Below are positions 38,869 through 51,903 of a stretch of 64,000 nucleotides of DNA, in pieces (the first letter of the stretch is position 1; every line of letters starts with the position of its first letter). Location of the stretch: contig JBANAY010000004.1 in assembly GCA_037952775.1 (NCBI GenBank), positions 6,696,001 to 6,760,000 of the forward strand, given 5' to 3'. The notes below the pieces were generated by a model. The model was given only the letters and a program-made list of their open reading frames with translations, did not search any database and was not told the origin of the DNA. Origin of the DNA: Clonostachys chloroleuca. Lineage: Eukaryota; Ascomycota; Sordariomycetes; Hypocreales; Bionectriaceae. Both the position numbers and the translations under genes were made by a program.

Positions 38869-39316
38869 TCGGCTCGGGCTTTTTCCCAAGTGATACGACT
38901 TGGGACGACATAATACAGAAGAGAGGAGAGACGGGGGAAGCTTATAACAAATTGTCCCGCGGGGAAATAGAAGAGGTGGATCCTCGGATCAATTTCCTAT
39001 TCGTCCACTTTCAAGTTGGCCACCCCGCCAACTCCTCCCCACCTGCCTCCTTTTCAACTAATATTCCGCGGCTATAGAATCATCCAATGGGTAAGCTGCT
39101 GGACCTCTGATCTCCGCTCTCAAATTACCAGAGAAGGGATATATGGACTTAGCTGGTGTTTTAAAACTGGGAATATTACGTCAAGTGCTAGGCTCAGGTG
39201 GCTAGGTCAGGCCAAGAGTATCAAACCAAAGCCTCACCTTATGTAAGACCGAGTTAGTAGTATGCCAAATTGAACCCCTGTTCCGCAAAACAGGCCGTGT
39301 CTCGCCCATCGTCAAT
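38869..39316. promoter_or_regulatory. Divergent TF3/beta-glucuronidase promoter with two CCGCGG sites
   Basis: 448 bp between the two start codons. CCGCGG occurs at 38957-38962 (within the longer palindrome CCCGCGGG) and at 39066-39071, 246 bp before the glucuronidase ATG. Together with the site before the transporter this puts the motif in all promoters of the module. Function is inferred. Confidence 0.4.
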
Positions 39317-41158
<1,842 letters not shown>

Positions 41159-42050
41159 TTATGTCTCTGTATGTCAAGTATACAATGTCAAGTGACTACT
41201 CGCACTTGTTGTCACAAAATGAATTCCAAGTCGGATTCCAGACAAAGCCTGCTATTACTAGTTCTTCTCTTAACCGCAACTTATCTAGCTATAGTCAACT
41301 TGGTGGCTAATCACGTCTTGAGCCTTGAGAGCGGAGCTTTAACTGAACGGGACTGACAATGAGAATAATTACAATCAATTTCCATTATCCGGCAGCCTGT
41401 AGACCGCCCTATGAGTTGTTGTAATGAACCATCCCATGCGTGGGCAGAAGTGTCTTGGAAATGTGTAGAAGATGAACCTACCCCAGACATATAAGAAGAG
41501 CCATAGTTCCCCTTTGTCCGCCCAAATAATCCCCAGGCTAGAAAGTTGTTCACAATCGGCCATGCTGCTCGCAAGTCATCTTCGCCATTTAGTATTGAGA
41601 CACTAGTATCCCATTGTGCTGTTTCGGCTTGGATCTTAGTAGAGAGTTACTGTAGACCATCTATATGATGAAAGGATATAGTCCGGAGAGACCCTAGCTC
41701 TATACTGGATCACTAGTGTCAATCTTCGTAACAAGGCTCTTGCTAGTAACATCCTTGAATTACTTACTGTTGCGCACCATCTCCATCAATTGTCAAATAG
41801 GCCAATGTATTACGCAAGGCTATTAACAAGGTCAAATATTACAAGGCCAAGGGATTAATTAATAAGATATTAGCAATATAAATAGTCCAAATATTAAATT
41901 AATATCAAATCTACTTATTATATAGTATAACTAACTATAGATACTCCCTTCTTTTTCTGATGGCCTTCGCAGACGTCGTACGCCAATAAAGTATTTTGAG
42001 TGATATGTTATATATCACTGCTAGATCTGTCGCTTATCGGTGCAGATATT
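41159..42050. other. Intergenic between glucuronidase relic and DHA2 exporter
   Basis: About 890 bp, partly AT-rich around 41840-41940. Open stretches are short and resemble nothing known. No gene seen. Confidence 0.45.
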
Positions 42051-44018
42051 CTAATCCAACATAACCGGTTGCCGCTCCCACATCATGAGGGTGACAGGGA
42101 ATTGAGCTGCGGCGAACCCAATCAGAATCCGCATCTGCAAATTAAAACTCTCGACAAACAAACGTCGAACAATCTCCTGAGATGACGGAGGAAGAGAGTC
42201 GATTGAGGCTAAGTCCCTGAATATAAAAGAAAGTTGCTCCACAGACACGAGCGAGGAGAGTTCGTCACGTAGCCACTTGTTACCCACCGCAGTAGCTATA
42301 CTTAATGCTGTTGCACCACCAAGGAAACGAAACTGCACTACAGAAGAGGTAGCTGTGGCTATACAACGTGTTAAACATATTTACACATGGGGGAGATGCC
42401 CAAGCTTGGAGACTGGGACTCACCTTTATCTCGCTCCTCGGTGACGTATGGCATCATCAGCGTGGCAACCCCAATGTTCAGACCTATTCCAATACCTGTG
42501 AGAACCATCAGGCCATATAAGCCGCTCCAGCCAGGATCTTCAGGAGAGCCGCGAGACAAAAAGATGCAGCCAATCAGCTGAAATGCGGCTCCCACGAGAA
42601 TCATATATATTGGGGGCAGGCGGCGTTTCTTGGTTAGACCAGCAACGAGCATGGCGCCGACTTGAATCGCCAGGGACAAGGGGATCAGCCGAATCCCGGC
42701 TTGTAGAGGCGATACTCCGACTGATGCTTGGTACCTGACCGGAATTGTAATTATAGAGGTTGTAGAGACGGTGCCAGCCAGGAAGGAGTTTCTACAGAAT
42801 TACAAGTTAATCTAGATGATAGGAGATAAAAAGCTCAGTAGCTGTCACTTACATGATCAACCCCATGGCAACGCGACTCTGACAGAAGCGCCACGGAAAC
42901 ACGGGGTCCGGCCCACCGTCCCGTGTAGTCACATACCACTGAGAGGCAAGGAATGCCACCCAGAAGAATGCGGAAACAAGTAGCAAGGGTAGAACCTGCA
43001 CCGAGGTCCATGCATGCAAACTAGCCGCCTGCTCGAAGCCCGTTATGTATAAAGTCATGCCGGCAAGCAGCAGCACGGCGCCCAGGAAGTCAGCCTGCCG
43101 AAGGGAGATTCGCTTCTGGACATCTGGACTGTTGTGAAATGGGAAGTTTGCAGGTATCGCTAAGACCACCAGAACGAGCGCGATCATACTGCCAGGGACG
43201 CTGGATTGCACTCTGGTCAGCCATGGACAAGCCATCTTTGTTTGAAGGCGGACCAATTAGTGACTTACTTGAGCAAAAATACCCAAATCCAGCTGGAATT
43301 ATCGTTAATAAGGCCGCCAAATATTGGGCCCAAGACCATGGCAAGCGCAAACAACGACGTTATTAGAATAAGATAAGACGGCCATTTGTGCGTGGGAAGC
43401 ATTTCCATGACGATGACGATGGAAAGAGCATAGACTCCGCACCCTCCAATGCCTTGAAACGCCCGACAGACGATGCTGGAGAGCTGGTCAGCACGGGGAA
43501 AATATCATATCAAACTATCCAGAAAGGAACGGCCCTACAGCTGGATCATGGTCTTTGCGGCAGCGCATGCTCCTGAAAAGATTGTGAAGACCGCCAGCGA
43601 GAGTACAAGAACGGACTTGCGGCTGAAAACATCGCTCAGTTTTGCGATGATAATCATCAAGCTTGTATAGGTGAGCAGATAAGCTGTCACGACCCAACTG
43701 GCCTGACTGAAGCTCTTCAGGTCGTTGGTAATGGAGACCAGGGAGGTACTAATAATAGATATTTCAAGATTAACGAGAAACATACCAATGCACAGTCTGG
43801 GAGCCGCGGCCAGTAATTCCAAAGCTTCAGATTGGAGAGTAATAGGAGTTCCATGATTTTAGACCTTACCCAGCAGTGAGGGCATGCAGTTTCCAGCCGG
43901 TCAAGTATCTTGCGTCGCCATATTGGACCGATATTTCTCCCTCGCGACTGGTGTCAGTGGCATCCGCCTCCTGGGGTGAACTGGCGACTGCAGGCTTTTC
44001 AGACTTGGAACTTTCCAT
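42051..44018 (-). CDS. MFS multidrug/toxin exporter, DHA2 (14-helix) family
   Basis: Six exons: 44018-43870, 43796-43539, 43475-43269, 43200-42853, 42791-42424 and 42358-42051. Introns are 55-75 bp; phases all fit, 545 aa. The N-terminal ~45 residues are hydrophilic. Motif A-type loop is IIAKLSDVFSRKSVLVLS after helix 2, motif C-like text is VLGPIFGGLINDNSSW, helix 4 holds IVCRAFQGIGG, and the second half has PVRYQASVGVSPLQAGIRL. These mark the drug:H+ antiporter family 2, whose members export toxins, siderophores or drugs at the plasma membrane. No biosynthetic gene lies next to it, so cargo is unknown. The gene is intact, convergent with the glucuronidase relic and head to tail with the receptor gene. 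Confidence 0.88.
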
Positions 44019-44878
44019 TTTGACACGTCAGGGGGGAAAGGTGAGCTCTAAGCTGGTGAAAATCCAGGAGCTAGGGATTGCAGGCGGGGTTCCTTAGGGG
44101 TAGAAGGTCAAGTAGCTTGGAAGAGTCAAAAATGGCCAAAGATTAATCTGCCTACAGTTGTCTAGATGATGCGAGGGGTAAGCAGCAAGTTAGCAGTCTG
44201 GTGCGTGGCCATAGCAGCCTGCTCTACGGGCCTACTCACAATGTGGTATCGCCTATGGTTGCCATCATGCGTTGGTGCGCATTGGGAGGCGCCAAGCAGT
44301 GTTGCATTAAGCAATGTGACGCTCCTCAGTCCATAATATGCCTTTCCTCGTTGGTTATCTCGGACATTTCCGCATTTCCTCACACATCCCCCAATGCTAC
44401 ATCACTTCAGTAGAAGTCCCTTTGATTGTTTTTCACCACGTAATTATGGGTTGACGCCTTATCAGTGTTCTGAGGGTGGACAGCGTGCCAAGGTGGTGCC
44501 GGCGTGCCTACATCGACTGCAGCCAACTGCAGCATAAATTGAACAGTGTGTGCAGTGCAACCAATACATGCCATAGACCCGAATCATATGAATCCTGGCG
44601 CTTATAAAGATGGTGGAAGCTTTATTGCACAAATGTTACGGGAATGGAAAGATGGTCTACCGTGTGCAGTATGCCAAGAAGGGCAGGGATTGGTTTTGCC
44701 GAACTTGGATGCCCATTCGGAACATTCGCCTCATGAATTTACATCCAATTTCAGCTTTACTTGACACTGAAAGAACATGAAATTATATATGTGAAAGGTG
44801 AATACGAACGGCTATAATCGATCCTCCGAAACCCACTTACGCGTTTCTCCTGCCTTGTCAACTGGAAAGGGCATTCTC
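44019..44878. other. Intergenic, no supported gene
   Basis: 860 bp between two minus-strand genes. A 72-codon open stretch at 44546-44764 (plus) shows no recognisable feature. Otherwise nothing seen. Confidence 0.45.
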
Positions 44879-46610
44879 TCAACAATTTTCCCAGGTCTCT
44901 CTCCTCCCAGACCTGTCGTCTCTGGTACTTTTAAATGCATCCATATTACTGTTCTTGATGTTACCTGGGTAAGATAGGTCGTTCAGGGGTAAGTAGGTTT
45001 CGGATTCTGTCCTCCCCTTTTGCTGCTGTATAGTCGTCTTTATTTTGATCGGTGATAGTGGGCTGCGGTTTGCCGATAATGAAGCTTTACCACTACTAGA
45101 GGCGTCCAAGGTTGATTTGTTCCGTCCGTAATATGTAGATGAAGAATGTGGCTTCCTCGGGAGGCAGTACTTAAAGAGTACCTGGATGCTTGGTAGGCAA
45201 GCACAGATTACACCAACATCCATCTCGATAGCTGAGATCATTCCAATATCAACTACATCCCCTATACGCTATTAGCCTAGGTTCTATGGTTTTATTTTCG
45301 GACTAATGGAAAGTAGGGTTTGTCCATACTAGTTAGATTATGCGAGAAAGCAAATTCTTCAATCAAGGGATTCCTGAGGCCGCTGACAACAATGGTCCTA
45401 GAGACAAGTTAGCAGAAGAAAGGCCCGATGTAGTTCAAATTAAGGCTCGAGCTCTTAGCCCATTCCCACCAAGAAGATAATTGAGATCAATAGCTTCTTC
45501 TTCCAGGAAAGGTTGAGGCGAATAACAAACGGTATGGAGACAACCGGCTGCCAGAAATCTACGATAACAGAGAGTATCGCAGTAGATTTTATAAACATGG
45601 CCAGATTAATACAGCTGCCCTGGTGTTCGCTATCCCACCTCAGCCAGTGATAACTTACAGGAGTACACTGGAAGATCATCAAGGTGGTGAGAACCAGAGC
45701 AGCTGATAGACAGTTTACAAGAACCAATGTAAATATCATAACAGGCCGAGCATTACCAATGTTGAGAATTCGGAAATAGAATAGTATAATGGAAAGGCGA
45801 ACAAAGACTCGGCCTACACCATACATAACCATTGCAACATAATCGCGCTGATACAAGTTAGTATAATATCGATACAAGAGCCCTGCGCCTACTAACCATG
45901 AACAAGAAATTAAGGTTCTCCTGTGGAACGGCCCAGATGTCCCAACCGAGCCCATCGTGTCTCCCTTTGGCGAATATCAGCACTTTTTTTTACCTATACA
46001 CTTATGAGTAGGGGTAGCCTTACCGTGCATAATGATAACTGTGAAGGCAGTGGTGCATATCTAATCTAGGGTCAGTGGGAAGTAAACTATCGGTCAAGGC
46101 ATTCAAGCCACATACCATTCCGAGAATATTGCAAAGGTCATCCCGCCAATATCGAGCACCCATGACAAGTCTTGCCAGCAGGCGCAATATAACAGTGAGG
46201 CAGGTGAGAGCTAAGAATGCACTCATTATTGGAACAAATGAGTGGTCCTTCTCTGGCTCGATGCCACAGAGAGTATTTGTGACGTTCAATGTCGCTGTGA
46301 GTGAGTGGGATAATTTAGCGGCTAGACTTGAATGACTAGTAGCCAGGAGTGAGTAACTAACTTAGCGTGTCTCTGACAGTGGAAGTAGATAACACACAGG
46401 CTCTAGCCTGAGCATTCAAGGCCTCGTCAGCACATATACATGTTGTACTCATTCCACAAGTAGACTTCAGGATAGCCGTAGTAAAGCATTTTACCTGCCA
46501 AAATTATTTTAGTATCAGCACGGAGGCCTTCTCAATAGCTTGATATTAGGGGAGGCTAAGCGCACTGCCGGATCTGGGAGGAGGGTCACAATCTCAGTCA
46601 GAGAGGCCAT
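44879..46610 (-). CDS. CFEM-domain seven-helix receptor (Pth11-like), possibly defective
   Basis: Eight exons (46610-46566, 46494-46362, 46294-46116, 46060-46024, 45964-45897, 45847-45459, 45397-45330, 45261-44879) join to 433 aa. N-terminal CFEM part: KCFTTAILKSTCG, CICADEALNAQARACV, VTNTLCG. Then about seven helices of the fungal rhodopsin-like domain (LTCLTVILRLLARL; DGLGWDIWAVP; VFVRLSIILFYFRIL; MDVGVICACLP) and a Ser-rich tail. Pth11-type receptors sense surface or host cues at the plasma membrane. Oddities: two of eight expected CFEM cysteines are absent (Pro and Ser in their places). The donor after exon 6 reads CTAAGA, not GTAAGA. The open frame just before the ATG encodes a hydrophobic, signal-like stretch without an in-frame ATG. 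The gene may therefore be decaying. Confidence 0.75.
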
Positions 46611-47257
46611 AGTATCGGTATACTGGGAAACTATAATAATCACGGATAGGACGGCTATAGAGTTTAACAAACACTTCGAGAGGAGGAGGAGGATGAATCT
46701 GGGTTATTATCAGTTCAAGACGCACAAGGCGTATGACACAGAGGACACAGAGTACAGTGGTCAATCAAAACGCACACTATGTCCCCACCTAAATCCTCGA
46801 TAGATAGAGTCACAATCTTATTAAAGCACCCTCCACAAGACTATAGCATTATGGAAATTGATCCGGAGGTTGTCCCGATGATGCAACGCTGGGGATAACA
46901 AAAAGCCCAGGTGAGCCCAGTTCAGATAGTCTTTATTAGCCACTTGACATGGTGCAGATGCATGTATGAAATAATTGAAATCCTACTTGGACTGCTTGTG
47001 AGACATGGGGTAGAAGTGGCTGATTGGTGGACGTATATATTGCGGATTGTTAGAGGTAGATGCCTCCTTCTATCACACTATGGATAAGAACTTACGACCT
47101 AAGAGGAGGAATACAAATCAGGAAGATATATTTAAAAATCAATAGATCAATTGTGAGGAAGCACTTTGTATTTGAAGCGGCGAGAGATAAAATGCGTGTG
47201 GCAAGGTTGTAACCTTCTGCCTTTGGTGTATGTAGTATTGGACCGTTGGGCACATGT
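46611..47257. other. Intergenic upstream of the receptor
   Basis: The first ~80 bp are open in the receptor frame and hydrophobic (see receptor entry). The rest shows no gene. Confidence 0.45.
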
Positions 47258-47573
47258 AACTTTGTCCTGCAATACCCCTCAATCTGGAGACTGTTTGACT
47301 GTCATGTTCAAAGACCGGCGGGCGTGTCTGCAGGTAGGAGACTGCCAGTGCTTGCATGGATTCACGGAGGCGGCTGGGAGGTTGGAGTATCGCAGTAGTA
47401 TGGCGGCACAGCCGTTAAAAAAAGCATAAACATGAGTAAGCCAGTAGTGCTCGTGTCCATGAACTATAGACTAGGTGCCTTTGGATTTCTACATGGCAAG
47501 GAGCTTTCAGAGGATGGCCGTGCGAACCTCGGCCTTCGCGACCAGCGTAAGGCCTTGGAATGGATTTAGCTAC
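47258..47573 (+). pseudogene. Type-B carboxylesterase relic
   Basis: In the plus direction, family landmarks appear in order. SGDCLTV comes first, then after a frame change HVQRPAGVSAG, then LPVLAWIHGGGWEVGVSQ followed by TAG at 47393-47395. The same frame continues with VVLVSMNYRLGAFGFLHG and ANLGLRDQRKALEWI and another TAG at 47571-47573. This is the oxyanion-hole and pre-nucleophile part of a carboxylesterase. The catalytic Ser part and the C-terminus are gone. It is not close to the intact esterase at 3372. The 47574-48023 stretch beyond holds no gene. Confidence 0.65.
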
Positions 47574-48023
47574 TCCAAGGAGAAATAGATAGTGCTTGAA
47601 TTTGACCGTATCGCACCCACGCCAGGGCTTTATTCCTAATCGTGGAGGAACATGGCCTACATGACACTCCACAGCCCAGTCCATCTGCCAATAGCCTGTT
47701 CTTCAACTAAGCAACCGCATCTTGATATTCATGGCATTGCAGCGGACCCGGGGCATGAAAGCTCCCTCGATCAGAGGCCCGGGAGTCTTGCTTTATCCTG
47801 TTGCCATCCCTGGGATAGGGAGGGCAAAGACATCAGTAGCTATAAAGAAGCAACACCCAGCAGCGCACCAGTGGGTTTGAATGCAGTTTTACATCATGCC
47901 CTATCGTAATGGGAAAACAAGACTAACTTTATCATGAAGTAAGACATTTAAACTACTCGAATATCTTCCATGAGCATCATATACTCTTCCTCAAATCTGT
48001 CGTTAGCGGGGTTTATCTGCTGG

Positions 48024-48859
48024 TTAGTACGAGCCCGTAGTCATCTGCTTGTCAGAAATTGTTGTCTCCTCTCTGGTAGAAGATTTGATACGTTGACGAG
48101 CTTCATCATCGCGAAACGTAACGTTCATCATGGCCAAATCCCGAAGCTGCTTGTTCTTGCGATCGTTTTGCTCCTCGGGCGAGGAGATAACATTGTCGAC
48201 GACCTGCTGCAAAATCCGTATCGCCTCTTGCACCTTGCATCTCGAGTCGGCAGAAATCAGAGCATGAAGAGGCTGGCCGCTGTCGTCCTCGGAGTGTACC
48301 GACCCCCTCGTCGGACGTTGCCCCTTCCTTGCTTCACAGAGCCCCGGCCGCGGAGGGAGGTAGTCGCTGCGTAGCGCTGTTGTAATTTTTTGAGACTCTG
48401 TCTTCTTGGTCCAAGAATCTGACCAACGAAGTTGACGCCGGGATGTTCGGTATTAGGGATCAACAGGGGATCAACGAACCGCGTCGGGCGGCGGTGGTCG
48501 CTGGGTGTGGGGTAAGCACGCACCGCCGCGACTACGTCCTCGATGCAGGTGTGTCTCTCAGCCATGAGGGAATGGCGGCGGCGTTGAACACGGGTATTGG
48601 CGCGGCGGCCAGCTGCGTCGTACTCTGGGTCGGGAGACGCGATACGAGATTGCCTCACCTCGCCTCGCCTCGCGAGAGTCGAATCTGAAAGTCGGAGCAC
48701 GCTGGTGATCTCAAGCGTGCGGATGTGCCAGACATACATTTCGAGCTGCTCCTGTTCCATATTAGCCCAGATAGCCGTAGGGAGAGGTGTGCCGTCCTGA
48801 TTCAAAACGTGGGTTAATTCGGTCGGCGATGACCATCTTGAAGTGCGACTGTACGGCAT
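48024..48859 (-). pseudogene. Truncated branchpoint-binding protein (SF1/BBP) paralogue
   Basis: Starts at ATG 48859 (MPYSRTSRW). The order matches the N-terminal two-thirds of fungal BBP: ANMEQEQLEMYVWHIRTLEI, then YDAAGRRANTRV, then the KH-QUA2 RNA-binding domain with FVDPLLIPNTEHPGVNFVG and ILGPRRQSLKKLQ and GRGSVKQGRG. A change of frame near 48321 (one G short) leads into ALISADSRCKVQEAIRILQQ and QLRDLAMMNVTFRDDE, the end of the KH-QUA2 block. It then stops at 48024-48026, lacking the CCHC zinc knuckles and Pro-rich tail. BBP recognises the intron branchpoint; the genome should have an intact essential copy elsewhere. This one is intronless, short and frameshifted, with a Tc1/mariner element 450 bp upstream. 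Confidence 0.7.
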
Positions 48860-49309
48860 TCTCACAATCAATGTCAAGAAAAGCTTGTGAGATAGTCAGT
48901 TGAGGAATTTTCGGTATGAGTCAATTTCTCGGCTTCGAGATTGTCGTTGAAGGCAGATGTAAATGATTATGCGCAAATGTCTGCAGCCTGCTTATGCTGA
49001 GAGGAAAGAACAAGAGCAAGAGGAGAGGGTGGGGGCGTATTAGAACGTGGATATTTAAGAGGAAACATACAGAAAGGATTCATTGAATGTTTGCTGGGGC
49101 AGAACTCTATTGGCCACATTATATAGTTAAGTTTTGGTAAGTTTACCCGAAGTGAAAACCTAAGGATGAGGTAGTTATCGCTGTGCTCATGTTGCTACAG
49201 GTAACTCATTTACATGTTTGGAAGTTTTCATCGAGCCAGAATTTTACTTAAAAATAATATAATAATATAATATAAGAAGTATATATATAGATTTATAAAA
49301 GTTCTACTA
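48860..49309. other. Spacer between BBP relic and transposon
   Basis: 450 bp with no gene. AT-rich towards the transposon end. Confidence 0.4.
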
Positions 49310-50688
49310 CAGTGGGTTCAAAAAGTTCCGCGAAATTTTTCCCCACCCCCCTTCAACGCGGACGCGTCAGATAACCCGTTAACTTTGAACGGTCACAACT
49401 TTACGAATAATGCCCTGAAATACAAGTAAATCACACCATTCGCCTCATAAGAGGACAAAGGTGGTACATCAGTTCCTTTCCGGCGTGTCTGCGAGGGCTA
49501 TTGCGGCTAAATTTGACCTAACGCGCAGCGCGGTCTACAACATACACTATCGCTACAAGCAACAACAAAGCGCGAAAAGTCGACCGCGTTCAGGGCGGCC
49601 ACGTAGCCTCAATGAGAGGGATAAAAGGCATTTATTCCGATTAATTGAGATTGACCCTTTTATCCAGAATAGTGAATTACTTCGCCGGGCCGGGTTATCT
49701 TGCTGTACGGCCACTTTAACGAGCTTCCTTAAAAAGGAGGGTATTCAGCACACACACAAAGGCTCTCCGTAGGCCGAAATTAACACCTGCTGTTGCAGAA
49801 AAAAGGCTCCAATTCGCGAGACTTCATATACGAAAGCCCCTATCGTGGTGGAAGCGGGTTATCTTCTCAGACGAGACCACAGTTGCGCGTGGTCAGGGAG
49901 AGAGACAGAAGTGGGTGTTCTGCCTAATTGTAGGTTAACTTTAACCCTGAATAACTTTATAACTAATAGCCCAGACGGGAAGCAAATTAGATAAAAAGTA
50001 TGTTCAGCCAAAGGGCAAGCTAATACGTCATTCTCAGATGTTCTGGGGTACCTTTGGTTGGAATATTCGTACATCTTTGGTGCCGCTTCTTGGAGACCCG
50101 GATAGCGTAAGGGGTGGTGTAACCGGCCGTGTTATTCGGGATTGCCTTGAGGAAAACCTTCCAACAATAGTATCTCCGAGAAGTATATTTATACAAGATA
50201 ACGCATCTACACATACAGCCCGGGTTGTACAGAATTGGCTTCGTAACTGGGCTGAAGAGCATGGGGTTGAGCTGCTTGACTGGCCACCTTACAGCCCGGA
50301 TCTTAACCCTATTGAGAACTTGTGGGCTATTTTAAAAGAGAACATTATAAAGGCTTATCCAGAGCTTTCTGACCTTCCGAAGAATGATGAGACCCTTCAG
50401 AAGCTCTGCGAGGCAGCGGTTGCGGTGTGGGAGGAAATTGAAGATAGAGTCTTAAACAAGCTAGTTCGTACGATAGTTGAGCGGTTACAAGCAGTTATTG
50501 ATACCGACGGCTGGTACACGCGGTTCTGAAATATACTATTAGAAAGAGCTATCTCTCAGTATTATAACTGTCTATATTAGAAATCAATTGGATGAAAATT
50601 GGCTGTGTTATTAGGCTTCAAAATTCATACCTCAGACTGCCTGTATGGGGGTGTGCCGGAATTTCGCGGAACTTTTTTGTACCCACTG
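49310..50688 (+). mobile_element. Tc1/mariner DNA transposon, little decayed
   Basis: Terminal inverted repeats of about 40 bp start CAGTGGGTTCAAAAAGTTCC at the left and CAGTGGGTACAAAAAAGTTC on the minus strand at the right. TA lies on both outer sides (49308-49309, 50689-50690). Inside, a plus-strand transposase begins near 49461 with a helix-turn-helix (VSARAIAAKFDLTRSAVYNI) and an AT-hook-like SRPRSGRPRSL. The first catalytic Asp is in IFSDET (about 49870). After a disrupted middle (49770-50037) a long clean frame carries IFIQDNASTHTARVVQ and LDWPPYSPDLNPIENLW to the stop at 50527-50529. One frameshift near 49770 and a stop-containing 49920-49990 patch break the gene. Base composition is normal, so it escaped RIP and is younger than the element at 27767. 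Confidence 0.85.
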
Positions 50689-50690
50689 TA

Positions 50691-51903
50691 GATACTTCTC
50701 TGATGAGTTATTAAGGAGTGTTTTAAAATAAATTAGTGGGTTTAGGGTAAGACGCTGTGAGGTGGTCGCAAACTTATATCCACTAACTGCAGAGATGCTG
50801 AGTAGATGAGCAGTGTATCCTTCTTCAAGCCCATGGCTAATCCAACAAACACAATATTGAAAACGACTGGTAGCCTGTGGCAGCCCCAAACATTTGTTCA
50901 AACTTCAATGATCATCTGCATAAGCTCACTTGCCCGGCCCCTTGAAACATGCCTTTTGCACCAGCTTGCTTTCGACAGCGTGCTTACACTGCTTGCAATT
51001 AGAAGCAGCGCAGTGCAGCTAAAAGCGGAGACCATGGGTCGTTGCATGGGATTGTGAGAAGCCATCTCTGCACCATTACGGAATCTGCCTGAATATTAGA
51101 CCGGATTGGGTGATGGGGGCTGATGTGCGAGCGAACAATCCACCCGTCCTACTTGCCTTGCTGCTGCTGATTGGCATTGCTTTGCGTCAATTCCACCGCC
51201 ATATCTTATGGTTAATGAAGGCGCAGTATTTATTTAATTAGTTCAGTACTATTATGCTGTCTCACACGAGAGAATCTTACAGCAACGACTCTAATCAAGA
51301 TATCTTATTTATAACATACTCAGCTGTGTAGTAGAGTGGCCATATTCAACTGTTGAGATATAGTCTTCAGGATATGCCCGAACTGCCTACTCCAAGATCC
51401 TGTGTAAGCTGAATGCGCATAAATTCTGGGAATGCAGATCTACAGCGCACAAAATGAAGTCTCGGGAATGAGGGATACCATGCTATCGACTACTCACTGG
51501 GCTTGGCATCACATATCCCCTCTCACAATTGTGTACTTTCGTAGAAATGTAAGATGCCAGAAGTGAAATGTCGCATAACTTGTGCTTCCGGGAAGCCAAT
51601 GATGGTGCAAGTCACTCGTATCTGCGCGCTTTCTTGGGGGGAAACGATCCCTGGCGCCCGCACATCTTCACATATCCCGGGGCGGGGAACATATCCCAAA
51701 GACCCTTGACCGCATATCCCGAGGACAAATGGGCGCATATTTTCAAGCTTGAAGGAGTCTCCAACCAACGAGTCAAGGTGTGGTGGGCCCAAGCTGAGAC
51801 TTGGGCATCGTCTGTACGACAGCAATGGCCTTAAGAGGCTAGCCGCCTCATTTCCCAACCCTGCGCCTCCCGGTCATCCTCGTGGTTCGCACTGCATTCA
51901 GCC
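50691..51903. other. Intergenic, no supported gene
   Basis: 1.2 kb of mixed composition. Short open stretches on both strands (for example 50806-51057 plus, 50632-50901 minus) show no recognisable feature. The 300 bp before 51904 are probably the promoter of the C2H2 gene. Confidence 0.45.

Noticed and set aside
42780..42795. Apparent extra base at the start of exon 5 of the DHA2 exporter
   Set aside because: Re-reading removed it; the exon is 368 nt and phases agree across the whole gene.
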